Assembly: GCA_016859345.1 (NCBI GenBank)
Contig: CM029120.1
Location: 4,735,001 to 4,799,000 of the forward strand
Length of the DNA stretch: 64,000 nucleotides
DNA from: Istiophorus platypterus
Lineage: Eukaryota; Chordata; Actinopteri; Istiophoriformes; Istiophoridae
Direction of reading: 5' to 3'
Part shown: piece after piece, positions 10,401-22,087 of the stretch
Layout: the number at the start of each line of letters is the position of its first letter
Numbering within the stretch: the first letter of the stretch is position 1
The notes under the pieces: generated by a model
What the model saw: the letters and a program-made list of their open reading frames with translations, nothing else
Database searches by the model: none
What the model was told of the DNA's origin: nothing
Made by a program: the position numbers and the translations under genes

Positions 10401-13400
10401 CCATTAGAACAGGCCTGTGACTAAGGGTTATTTTCATTATCCCTTTATCTTCTGAATAGTTTGGTCAATAAAAGAATTCAAAATTCCCATAACAACTTCC
10501 CAAAGCCTAAAACAACATTGTCAGGTTGCTTGTTTTGTCCCAACAAGATATTCAATTTGCTATCGTGGGAGGCAAAGGAAAGAAGCAAATCCTCACATTT
10601 AAGAGGCGGGAATCATCACATTTTTGGGCAATTTTGCCAGCGGCTCTCTGAGGCTGTATGCACAGTGGTTCTTTAAAGGATCATTAAAGCTACTTCAATG
10701 CGTCCTGAATTTCTAAATTTCAGCCTCATAGTGCCGATGGATGAAAGTTCAGCAAATCACCAAAGTCAGTTTGATTAATCCTCTGAGAACCACGAGTGTC
10801 TGCACAAAATTTAATGGCAATCCATCTGTCATCCATCACCAGTTACAGTAGGAGGACCAGAGACGAGAAGCAGTTCAGGTAGGGCCTGTTTGGTTGAGAC
10901 TAGGCCCAGCCCACTACGACTGGGCAGGAAGGAGGGTTTTCATAAAGCTTGAACATAAGTTCATACTTTATGTTTTTCCCTATGAGGATGTACAAATTAA
11001 TAACTCAGAATATATTAGCTTAAAATATCTTCAGATGCTCATGTCCTTACTCATTCGCTTCATTTTATTTCCGTCAATAGTTTCCACTGCCTATTTCTGA
11101 AACTAATAGACTACAAAATAAAGTAGTATGCCAACCCTCTCTTTCTCCATTTTTTTTCCAATGCTATTATTGGCATGTGAAAGTACCAATTTACCAAAAC
11201 TCCAGTGACTGTATTTCCAGTAGAATGTGGTCTTGTTGAGCAATTTTATGTACTTTTTCACTGAATAGAGTCACTTGGCAAATTCAGCAAAATAATGTGC
11301 AAATTGCCAGCAGTGTTATTCAATATCTCAGCCACCCCTTTTGTGTTCTTCTGTCTAAAATGTGCAGTCTGCAGTCTGAAAGCAATTATTTTACAATCAG
11401 TTCAACACCAAAATCTTATGCAATGATTTGCACTGAGGCAGAGCCAAGAGCATTTTTGTATTGGTTTAAATCGCTTCTGCAGTTGAAGAAAAGTTATTGG
11501 TTTGTTTTTTTTTAGTCTGGCATTGAGGACGGGGACCTCTATGATGGAGCCTGGTGTGCGGAGTACAAAGACCAGCACCAGTGGCTAGAGGTGGACGCCC
11601 TCCACCTCACCCTGTTCACTGGAGTCATCCTGCAAGGCCGAAACTCCATCTGGAGGTCAGGTAGTATCAGGATCAAAAATCTCATGATATTTTGTACCTG
11701 AATGAAATATATACCCTAAAAAAAGTATCTACCCTAAAAAAAATTATTCATAACACCATAAAAAATTCCTGAAAAGTAAGAATCATATGTTGACAAGTAA
11801 AGCACATTGGAATTCAATTGGAAATCTATTAAAAAATTATTTCTTTTCCTGCATGGTGTTCTCTTTAGTTGGGACTGGGTCCAAACATACAAAGTGCAGT
11901 TGAGTAACGACTCAGTGGACTGGAGAACCTGCATGAATGGGACAGAAGAGGCGGTAAGAACCACTTCTTGTATTTCCTGATTTAAGGAATGTTCCGGCCA
12001 TGACCAGAGGACCTCTTACAAATGGGAAACAGATTTTGAAGAGTTTGCACCAAAGTGAAATATTTACAGTGAACAAAAAAAGTAAGAGAATCTAATGAAA
12101 AAATGAAAACAAACAAAGAAAGAGGAGCAGGAAACTGAACCACTTTAACTGGCTGTGTAACACTGCACAGTAGATTTCACTATATAACGGTATATCTCTT
12201 CATTGGAATGACTTTTTCTATGTCAGTTGCCAAATGGTGCCTCTACTACAACAAAATCAAAATATGCATTCAAACTAAAATGAAACTTTATGAAATCAGT
12301 AACAAGCAGATGGAAATACAAAAAAGTAAGTTTTTTAAGGCTTAACTTTTTTTTTAAACTCCAAATGTCAGTGTGTTTTTAGTGTGTCACAGTTTCTTTT
12401 TTTTTCTCTTGGGGGGAAGTCTGAACTCTTTCCAAGGACCTGGAGTTGAAACAAACTGTTCTTTGTGCTGTCTTTCATTAAAAGCTCTGCACCTTTTCCA
12501 AGTAGGTTATGTTTCTGTCCTGTTCCTTTGTCCATAAGTTAGTGTGTTAGTCTCTCAAACACTCATCAGCATATTTCACTCAGATTTGGTGTAAATCTAA
12601 TCCAAGGGTCAGTAAATAAGTGATTGTTTTGGGGTTTTTTTTGATGAAGATCCAGAGCAGTTTTTAACATCAGTCTTTTACTATTAAAATTCTTCACATG
12701 GAAAAAGAACATCTGGCAGTTGCATCCCATGGTAGTTTATATGTATTTTGATGTGGATCCAGATCCATATGGGGTTTAGCTAGACAAAGAGTCTACAGGC
12801 TTAGCTACCAGCTCTATGAGGCTGCACTCACAGGCAGAGTTTTGCTTTGAGATAAATGCTAACATTGGCATGCTAATGTACTTTAAATGGAAATGCTAAT
12901 ATGCTGATGTTTAGAGCGTATAATTTTTACAGTGTTCACCATGTTGATTTATTGTGTTAGCTACTAACATTGCTAAATGGAATTAAACACAAAGCACAGC
13001 TGAGGGTGATGTTAACGTCCATTTATATATTTTCAATAAGTGGCCAAAAATGGAGTATCTTAAGACAAACTAAGTTATTTCCAGTGCAGCTATACTGGAC
13101 TTTAATAGTGACATACAACCTCTAGTATAAAAGTCAAAATTTGATCTCAAATCCATTGGAATCAAAGACTAAGAGACCAAAAAAAGACAATTATGCTAAT
13201 TTCAAATAAACCTTTGACATGATGGTGACACAAGAGATAAGTCTGTAGCAAACATCATGGCAACCCAGCCAATAGTTACTAAAATGTTTGACTCAAAACC
13301 ATAAATATCAACCTAATTATGGCGCTTTAGGAAAAGTCAGAGGATCATCAAAGTCCTCGGCATTCATCTGGGGACCATGAACTTTATTACAAAATTTAAT

Positions 13401-16400
13401 TGCAATCCGTCCAATATGTGTTGAGATATTTCAGCCTGACCCAAAGTGGTGGACAATCCAAGCCTTAAAGCAAAAGTCCTAGCATGGATAAAAATGTCTA
13501 ACACCACATAGCCAAAATAATTAGAGCACTTGGCATCCGTGGCAGACTTATTTGCTCTCTCCTTCTAGTTTTACACATGAATGTCTCAACGCACTTTTTC
13601 AGAAGATCCTAAAATGTCAGAGCCTATTTGATTTCTCATTGAATTGTACAGATATTTGAAGGGAACCAGAATCCAGAGATCCCAGTGCTCGGACTCCTCC
13701 CTGTTCCCACCGCCGCCCGGTTCATCCGCATCAACCCGCAGACCTGGTACCCCAACGGCACCATCTGCCTCAGGGCCGAGATCCTCGGCTGTCGCGTTGA
13801 CAGTAGGCAAAAAAAAAAAAAAAAACCTCTGGTGTAGACCCGCAGAGTCTGAGTAATGATGATTCATTTTAAGAGTTTACAGCCAGAGGTGGATGTTCAT
13901 AGCAGCAAATATGTCAAAATACATTAAAATGTTGGCACTTTTTAGAGGATAATTATTATTCTTTCACTACACAAATGGGAACCAACCCTCTGGAACATCA
14001 TGTGCTATTTCCTTGTAGATTCAAATGACATCTACGCCTCAGAGCAAGAACCGGGATCGAAGGAAGCCCTGGACTTCAGACACCACAACTATAAGGAGAT
14101 GAGGAAGGTTAGGGCTTGATAAACTGCTGAGAAGGCAAAACGTGCAATGAGTAACCTTGGTTTCCCCCTAAAGCTAATGCCAAGGATTTTAATCACAGTC
14201 TTAACAGTTTACAGAGTTTTCCCCCAGAGCTCACGTTTAACCCTTTGAAAGCTTTCAGTCCCCAACTTGTCTTCCCAACCCCACAGCTCATGAAGTCTGT
14301 GACCGAGGAGTGCCCGGACATCACCCGCATCTACACCATCGGGAAGAGCTACATGGGCCTCAAACTCTACGTCATGGAGATCTCGGATAACCCCGGCAAA
14401 CATGAACTCGGTAAGAATGACTAAGCCTTTTCTCCCATGAGCGCGAGCCGGGATGAAAACTTTAATCCAGACATTCTCTGGAACAGAATCCACGCCGCTT
14501 CTAGAGTTTAGCATGAGTTTTTAGCTGGGGCCAGTGAAGGGGGCCCGGTTCAACATCCTCTGGTGTTTATACAGCCTGGGTTTTCTGCAGAACACCACAC
14601 ACTGTGAGAGTAGAATCTTGCAGAGGAGGCCTCCTTTGAATAAACAAACTGATAATGGTTTCAAAACGGAGACGGCAAACTCAAGAGCAAACAAGCCGGG
14701 TTTCTTTGTGATATTGTTCTCAGATGCAGGGATTTGTGGTCGCTTTTCATCTGCCAAAGACCTTAAATAAATTACACTGAGTACAACTTTTCTTTCGTTC
14801 TTCTCAGAGAAATGGCATAAACACCAGTCTCAAGACCACTTCACTTTCAAGGGGGAGTGATGGGATTTAAGTGATTAAAGTGTGAGCGGCTCATTTAAAT
14901 GTTTGTGGATTCACTGCCCAACCTGGAGCCAAATCCAGATGCATGTCTTGGATTTTTGAGTTACAAGAAAGGCTGGGTGTATCACATGCAGATCTGGTGT
15001 CTTTGGAGACTTTATATTCAGGAATGTCTGACATTGAGTCTTGCCAGTCCATGTGTGATTACTGGCAAAGCACTGTGGTCCTTGCCGTTGGCTAACACAA
15101 TACAAAATGGTTGAACGTTTTATCTGAGAGACTGAATGTATTCCTGATGTGCCTCTGGGTTTTAACTTTGACCTAAAGAATAAAATCAAACCTAATGTTT
15201 CAGTGTTTATATTCAGCTTTTAGTTCGACCCGTTACTCTAAAGCTTGCGTATGTTATGCTTTTGCACAAATGACACCCAGATGAAATACTCCACATGTAT
15301 TGCTTGGCAGGTACTGTAACTCTCTAACTTTGACTTTTGGCAGGCGAGCCAGAGTTTCGCTATGTGGCCGGGATGCACGGGAACGAGGCTCTGGGCCGGG
15401 AGCTGGTCCTCAACCTCATGCAGTACTTGTGCAGGGAGTACAAGAAAGGCAACCAGCGCGTTGTACGACTGGTCACCGAGACACGGATTCACCTCCTGCC
15501 CTCCATGAACCCTGACGGATACGAAGTGGCTTATGCGAAGGTTGGTGATGCTTTAGTTTAGAGTGAATAGGTTTATTTCTTGTGTTTTTTCAAAGATGTT
15601 GGGGGGGGGTCACATTTTGCTCCTGATGATAGTGTTTTATTACCCCAGCAGATGAAGCTAAAGCAGTGCAGCTGGACCAAAGGTTGAGCTTTGTCTAACG
15701 TAGCCCATGTCTTTGTGTAGGAGATACTGCAAGCGCTACAAACCCTTTTGCTGAAACAGGATTGGTGCATTTTTCTGGCACTTGTGATTAACACACTGTT
15801 TTGTAGACACATTGGGATAAGTTTCCCAAAATACCACAACTTGCCTAATGAGGGCACTGCTTTATTTCTAACTGTCAAAATAAAATCTGATGGTTTGCAG
15901 TGATGTAGGCGGGACTTGTCTGATCCTGACAGACATGGCGGGATGGGGGGCTCTGGGTTGTGGGCTGCAAAGTTCCCATGAAACTGCATCTTATTCTTCC
16001 TCAATGTGATGTATAACATGTTGACACTGGATGTGAAGATGGCACAGTCATTCTTCGCTGTAAATCGCTTGTGCATAAGTCAAGCAGAGAGAGGAGGACA
16101 TTTATACACACTTGTTTATTGTGAGGCCAAAGAGGAAACAGTATAATCGTGGTCCTAAATGTTGGCATTATGTCACTATATCATTTGCTAATAGTCCATC
16201 CATTGTGCCTATCGGTTCTGTTTCTGATTGACTGATCCGCCCCGCAGGGCTCGGAACTGGCCGGCTGGGCCGAGGGGCGCTACAGCTACGAGGGAATTGA
16301 CATGAATCACAACTTCCCAGACCTGAACAACATCATGTGGGATACCCGGGAGAAAGCGGCAAATCCATCCAAAGTGCCCAACCACTACATCCCCATCCCG

Positions 16401-19400
16401 GAGTACTACACCAAAGAGGACGCTTTTGTAAGGAAATGTAGCTTTCTTTGTACGGATGGGGAGCGATCAAGGTTAGGAAGTCAGTTGGATCCACCATGCT
16501 TAGAATTTCAAACTCTGGCGCCACCTGGTTGTATTATTAAGAACAAAAGTGTGAAAAATTCACACAGTGCAAGTGGAGAAACTAGAATCACATAAAAATT
16601 CTACCACTCTCTTTCTCCTGTAAAAAACCAAGAAAGGGAGACATTGAAAACAGACCTCCATGTCAAAGCAAGAGATATATACCTTGATGTAGCAAATGTG
16701 AGCAAATATTAGAATATAAATATTAAACTGTATAAATTTCAGAGAATAGTTTTGAATGAAATTCAGATTACTGAACAAAAGACGCCTTTATCGAACGACC
16801 AAACTGCTGCTGTTTAAACCAGGATGACATGCAATAGTCTCAGGTTCTCCGTGTATTCGTGCATAGACACTGATCACACCAAGGAGCAGGATTTTGATAA
16901 GGTAATGTTTCCACTTTAGTGGCAACGCGAAGCCCCAGATCAGGAAATAATTTCAGAGCAAAGGAAAATGCGGTTTTCCCGGAGGACTGAGCATTGTCAC
17001 TCGATGTTTGGTAACAGCTTCCCCATTAAAGAAGAACACATGTTGAGATTCTGCCTACAAACAGATATAGTTCTTGCTTTGAATATATTATATTCACACC
17101 ACTCTCACACTACTCCAAATGTTTTTCTTGGGAAAAATCCCATGGCACACAAGAGGTTATGTGTTAAATTCCCAAACTGTGGATGAAAATACAAAGAAGA
17201 ATTTAATTTTGAGTTACTTTACCTTAACATTTACATTTTATGCTATTTTTCAGCTGAAAATATTGTACCTTTTTTACTTCACCACTATCTGACAGTTAGA
17301 CAACTACATAAAAGACACATGATAAGCTTATAAAATACTGTGTGTTGTGAAAGACTCCTCTAGGTCCTGACCCCTCACAAAAAAAGCAGGCTCCTGGGGT
17401 CCGTTATCTCATTTCTCATGTTAATGAGTTGTTAGTTCCACTAAAGCTATTTCCCCTCCAAACTGATAAGATGGTTTCATTTAAATAACTTTTTGAGGCC
17501 CCAAGAGGTAAAATTACCCAACATTAAAAAAAGCAGTAATTGCAGAAACATACAAAGAACAAATACTGATTTGTGCAACACATTTTTTCCTATTAATGAT
17601 CTTATTAATACCATTTATTTTTTTTACCACTTGAAATCACATCACATACTCGCATCAGTATCAGCAATCCAATAATGTCATATATGATAATAAATAAGTC
17701 ACAGGGGACATTCTGCAGATGAAGTAGCTTTACTATGATACTTTAAGTACATTTTGCTGATAATACTTCTGTACTTTAACTTATGTAGGATTTTAATGTA
17801 ACACTTGTACTTGTACCAGTGTTTTACATTTGTGTATCGGTGCTTTTACTTGAGTAAAGAATCTGAGTCCCTCTTCCAACGCTGCCCAGGTCGCACCCGA
17901 GACCCGTGCTGTCATCAGCTGGATGCAGGACATTCCCTTCGTGCTCAGCGCCAACCTTCACGGCGGGGAACTGGTGGTCACATATCCCTACGACTGCACC
18001 CGCGACTGGGCCCCGCAGGAGAACACCCCCACGGCAGACGACGCTTTCTTCCGCTGGCTGGCCACCGTCTACGCCTCCACCAACCTGGTGCTGGCTAACC
18101 CGGAACGCCGCATGTGCCACTATGAAGACTTCCAGGTGCACAACAACATCATCAACGGCGGGGCCTGGCACACTGTCCCCGGCAGTGAGTCTTCAAGTGA
18201 TTTGGTTCAGAAATACTGCATGAGAGGATGTTGGCTGCTTTCAGTTAATGTTAGGAAAAAAGACACACTCACGAAAATTCTTAATTTAACAATGATCCCT
18301 GTAATCTCTCATTTTGCACCTCAGCTTTTCTTTACTTTGCAAGTTTTAAATAAAATCCCCTATGAAAAGCTACCCCATAGTTTGGGGGAGATTAAAGAGA
18401 TAAATTGTTCCCTTAAGGATCAAATTAAATTGTTTTCCCCTTCAAAGATACAAATTCCACTCACATAATTCTTATTTGAAAAAACAAATGGTAGGTTTAA
18501 AGTGGAATATTGAGGGGTTTTGTTCTTGAGTGTACCACTTCTTCTCCCATTGGCCGAGACTTAGAGTTGAACTAACCTTTTGATTTTTACTTTTACAGGA
18601 CAGCAACAGGCATTTTGTCTATGAATGTTATATTTTATTTAATATTTTTATAGACATTGTTTTACTTTTATTTGAATATAAGGATTCAAGACAGATATAC
18701 CAAATTCTGGTTAGCTGTATTTAGTGTCTTACTTCCTATCCAGGTGAACAGGAGGTTTGCTATCAGCTATTTTGTTTGAATAAAACTAATGAGAACATTT
18801 CTTGTGTGTTTTCCGCAGGTATGAATGACTTCAGTTACCTGCACACCAACTGCTTTGAGGTGACGGTGGAGCTGTCCTGCGATAAGTTCCCTCATGCGAG
18901 CGAGCTTCCCATCGAGTGGGAGAATAACAAGGAGTCTCTGCTAGTTTACATGGAACAGGTCAGCATCAGAGTATCCAATAGTCTGTCAAGAAAAAAAAGT
19001 CAAATGAATCTTTTTTAAAAAACATTTCTGTCCTCCTCATGTCCTTGATAACACAGCATTCTTTCTCCACTCAGGTCCACAGAGGGCTTAAAGGTGTGGT
19101 GAGGGACAAGCTGACCAAAAAAGGAATCGCAGATGCTGTAATCAAGGTGGAGGACCACGACCATGACATCCGATCAGGTCTGGCGGTAGATTTAATTTTC
19201 GTCTTATCCTCTCAGGATTTTAAGAACCGGTTTTTAGAGTTTCCTGCACTTCAATTTCATTTTCCACAGAATTCAGCAAAGACAGAGCAGAGGGTAATGG
19301 TTTCAGTTTGGGGGCTGAGATCTCGTCTGAAAAGACCGGCTCTGGACAATCAGAGATTCTTAAACACTTCTGAAGGCTAGTGGAGGAAAAAAACAAAAGC

Positions 19401-20392
19401 TAAAATGCCATGATCTTTTTTGCATCAGCCAAATGGAGATTACAGCATCAATGCAGTTGCAGTAGAATTTGTCAAGAGAAGGATTGAAGAAAAGATGGAA
19501 AAAAAAAGGGTTCCGGACAGCAGTTTATGTCACACAACGCATGCATGAGTGAATCATCCTTAACGCACTCAACCCTAATGCATATTAATAGTGTGACTTA
19601 ATAGTTCCATCTCTGTGCTCCTGTGCAAAGAAGGAAGATTATTGTATTTCAAGAGTTTGAGCAGCAATCTAAAACAAAAGTTCTCTCACAGATAAACAGT
19701 GCAGTGAGAAATCTTTTCTTGAAGAAGCAGAGATAAGAATTTTAGGAACAACAGCAGTTGATCTGAGGCATTTTTAGTATTATTGCACTAAGGCTAATGC
19801 TCTAAATCTCTCCAGCAGCACAGATCCACAGCAGTGAGCAACAGGCTCACTATTATCACTTTTTCTGCTATTCTGGGAAATACAATTAGTCATTAAAAGA
19901 AGCAGAAGTCCAAATTTGTACATGAATAAGTGATGACAAAACTTGAAAACCATAAACAGTTACTTGAATTTGATGAACTTCAGCTTGGAGATAACAAGTA
20001 ATCGCTCAAGAAATCTTTTGTTTTTTCTCCGCCTTTGTAAATGATCACATCTATCTTCTGTAGCTCCCGACGGAGATTACTGGCGTCTTCTGAACCCAGG
20101 AGAGTACAAGGTGGTGGTTTTTGCTGAGGGTTACTTCCCCACCGTGCGCCGGTGCCGCGTCGGGCTGGAGCCACGTGCCACCATCTGCGACTTCACCCTC
20201 ACCAAACTGCCCCTCCAGAGGCTGAAGGATATCCGGGCCAAAGGGGGGAAGATCCCCCAGGACCTTCAGCTGCGTCTCCGTGCTCTGAGGATCCGTAAGC
20301 TCCGCGCCAGCACCAAGGCCCTTAACCGCCGCAGGGAGAGCCAGCAACAGCAGACGAGGAGGGCCCGGTCCTCCGGGGCCTGGAGAGCATGA
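7497..20392 (+). CDS. cpxm1: Carboxypeptidase X member 1 (secreted pseudo-carboxypeptidase), 13 coding exons, 760 aa
   Basis: Exons: 7497-7836, 9780-9889, 11516-11655, 11869-11953, 13652-13802, 14019-14107, 14287-14410, 15344-15540, 16248-16427, 17890-18184, 18819-18958, 19075-19177, 20064-20392; all phases agree. The product has a signal peptide (about 1-23), a Glu/Lys-rich acidic linker (about 75-113), a discoidin domain (about 114-275, starting CPPLGLESLRV), a metallocarboxypeptidase-like domain (about 290-615), a transthyretin-like domain and a basic tail. Zinc-ligand equivalents are kept (H358, E361 in HGNE; H496 in ANLHGGE), as is the Glu of TVELSC (E588). The substrate Arg of active enzymes (NRNF) is His here (NHNF, H433), as in mammalian CPXM1, so the protein is probably not a peptidase. 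CPXM2 differs at TVELSC. It likely acts in the extracellular matrix, where mammalian CPXM1 binds collagen. A polyadenylation signal AATAAA lies at 20988-20993. Confidence 0.95.
8400..9150 (-). repeat. Two diverged copies of a dispersed repeat in cpxm1 intron 1
   Basis: Segments near 8570-8775 and 8985-9150 read, in reverse complement, like the family whose consensus phrases are AATTAATC..., GCAAAAATGCCAAA, GAGGATTTGCTGCTTTT, GGGTTTTGGACTGTTGG and TGCAGC(C/T)CTA. Other copies in this window lie near 10430-10650 (reverse), 42955-43260, 50595-50945 and 58370-58545. No coding potential. Confidence 0.6.
9488..9535. repeat. C-run followed by (AGG)n microsatellite in cpxm1 intron 1
   Basis: A run of C residues is followed by about eight AGG units ending in a short G run. 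It lies inside intron 1, about 250 bp before exon 2. Confidence 0.7.
10430..10840. repeat. Two dispersed repeat fragments in cpxm1 intron 2
   Basis: 10430-10650 resembles the reverse complement of the AATTAATC/GAGGATTTGCTGC family (here GCAAATCCTCACATTTAAG). 10715-10830 carries ATCCTCTGAGAACCACGAG and CACAAAATTTAATGGCAATC, phrases of the other family found at 6830, 12780 and 21715. Confidence 0.55.
12780..13455 (+). repeat. Longest copy of a dispersed teleost repeat, in cpxm1 intron 4
   Basis: About 670 bp of diverged repeat. It includes GCTAACATTGGCATGCTAATG, AACACAAAGCACAGCTGAGG, TATGGCGCTTTAGGAAAAGTC, GGGGACCATGAACTTTATTAC and TTGAGATATTTCAGCCTGAC. This word order is familiar from many spiny-rayed fish genomes. 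It is non-autonomous and has no protein-coding capacity. Confidence 0.65.
17215..17879 (+). repeat. Dispersed 'ACTTTTACTTAAGTA' family repeat abutting cpxm1 exon 10
   Basis: Phrases include GAGTTACTTTACCTTAACATT, ATACTTTAAGTACATTTTGCTGATAATACTT and TTTTACTTGAGTAAAGAATC followed by TGAGTCCCTCTTCCAAC. A further copy is at 50270-50445. The 3' end of the repeat lies about 10 bp from the exon 10 acceptor (exon starts 17890), so its terminal CCCTCTTCC forms the pyrimidine tract of that splice site. Confidence 0.65.
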
Positions 20393-20993
20393 GAGGGGAA
20401 GAGAGAAGAGAGGGGACGACGGGCTGAGGAGGCCTCAGAGATTAGCACATGGGGGACATGAGTTGAAGAACATCATGGGTTAAAGGGTCAATTCACCCAT
20501 TTCAGACCAAAAAAATTCTTTCTGCATCTGGTGATATCAAGACATGCAGGGAGTTTTATGTGCTGAGGTTTCAAAACACTTGTCACAGAGATTACAATTC
20601 CACCAATGTGGTGAAAAAGGCAAAGCTTTAAAATGTCATTTAAAAAAATAAAAAAAATCAACATCTTTGTATTTGGGCGTGCTGACTCTTTAAGTCAGAT
20701 TTACCCCAAGACAGTCACACAGACGCCTACAGAGGTTGACAAGGTGGTTAAAAAGCAGGGGTTTTATATAAAAAAACAAAGATACAAGGTGAAAAATGTA
20801 AGATCCAAAATTTTAGTTTAACTGTTCCTTATTATAGCTGATGAGGCTGTTGTTTGTTACTTACCTGAAAAGAGACTGAGTTGAAGATTCAAGTGTCAGC
20901 AGGTCTGATATATGTGACAAATTTTTTTCTAACACTGTGTCTGTTTTAGTTTGTTTGACTGAGGTCCAACAGGACCATGAACACTCAAATAAA
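20393..20993 (+). other. cpxm1: cpxm1 3' untranslated region
   Basis: About 600 bp follow the TGA at 20390-20392 without further homology to the protein. A canonical AATAAA is at 20988-20993, so cleavage is expected near 21010. The assignment rests on position and the signal only. Confidence 0.6.
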
Positions 20994-21079
20994 CCTTCCT
21001 TATTGTTGTCATCTATGTTCTAGAGTCTTAATCTCAACTCAGGGTAAAAGAAAGTGGGATAATATCTTGGAACTGAAAG

Positions 21080-21940
21080 AAACTGTTCCCAGTGGTTTCC
21101 AACCTGGGGCTCAAACCCTCCTAAAGTGGTTGGAAAACTGAAATGAAGGGTCATGAAAAGATGTACAAGAAAGCGGAGGAGACAAAAAGTTGTAAGCCAC
21201 ACCCATATACACAAATCCTACAAAGTACACACACAGTAAACTGTTTTTGCAGTTATTATGCAAAAATATCAACGCACGTTACTATTCTCTAACAGGAAAT
21301 AATACAACATGCCTGACGCTAGATGGGAACAAAACTCAAACTCTGGAAACAGTTAAACTTCACAGTCGTCAAAATGGTTTTGTTTTGTTTTTGGTTTTAG
21401 AATTAACACTTAGCATCCTTTTTCTGTTTTCCAAGGTTTTTTCGGAGCTGTCTCACCACCACCCAGATTTTATCTGTTTTCCAGCCCTTATCCGCCCCTA
21501 CATTTCCTGGTCAACATCCAAAAGCACACACAGAAATCAATCAAATTTAGTATGTACAAATATCTGGTGTGAGTGTGCTTGGCACATTTCCACCATGAAC
21601 ACATTATATACTAAAACCATCTCAGAATCAGTTCTTAGTATGGACTTGACACATAGTGAAACAGTCTACAGCCATGCTAGACTGTTTACTACAGGATTAC
21701 AAAATTAATCAGGAATCATCCTCTGCAAACCATGAACATCTGTACAAAATTTTCTGCCAATCCCTCCAGAAGGGACAAATGAAAATGTGACCTGCTGGTG
21801 TCACTGGATGAAAAGTCTTAGGATCATCAGAGTCATCAGGAACAATCCTCTGGGAACCTTGAACATCCGTACAAAACTTTATGTCAACCCATCGAATAGC
21901 TGTTCAGACATTTCAGTCAGGACAAGGTCGGGAAGCACAG
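21080..21940 (+). repeat. Dispersed repeat fragments between cpxm1 and dcaf10
   Basis: 21085-21190 begins with the 'GTGGTTTCCAACCTGGGGCTC' phrase of a family also seen near 4650, 47480 and 62045. 21715-21935 carries two tandem-like halves of the 'CCATGAACATCTGTACAAAATTTT' family, each with an AGTCATCAGGA/ATCATCCTCTG motif. The sequence between them looks unique. Confidence 0.6.
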
Positions 21941-22087
21941 AGTTGGTTATTCTTCTTCTACTGCCATCTAGTGGTTAATTGTCAGCTCTGCATATGTGAA
22001 ATTGTAAAAAAAAATTTGAAAAATTGAAAAACAAGAATACTGGGCCCAAGCGCAAAAAACACTCAGTAGTGCAAAAGAAGCTAAACT

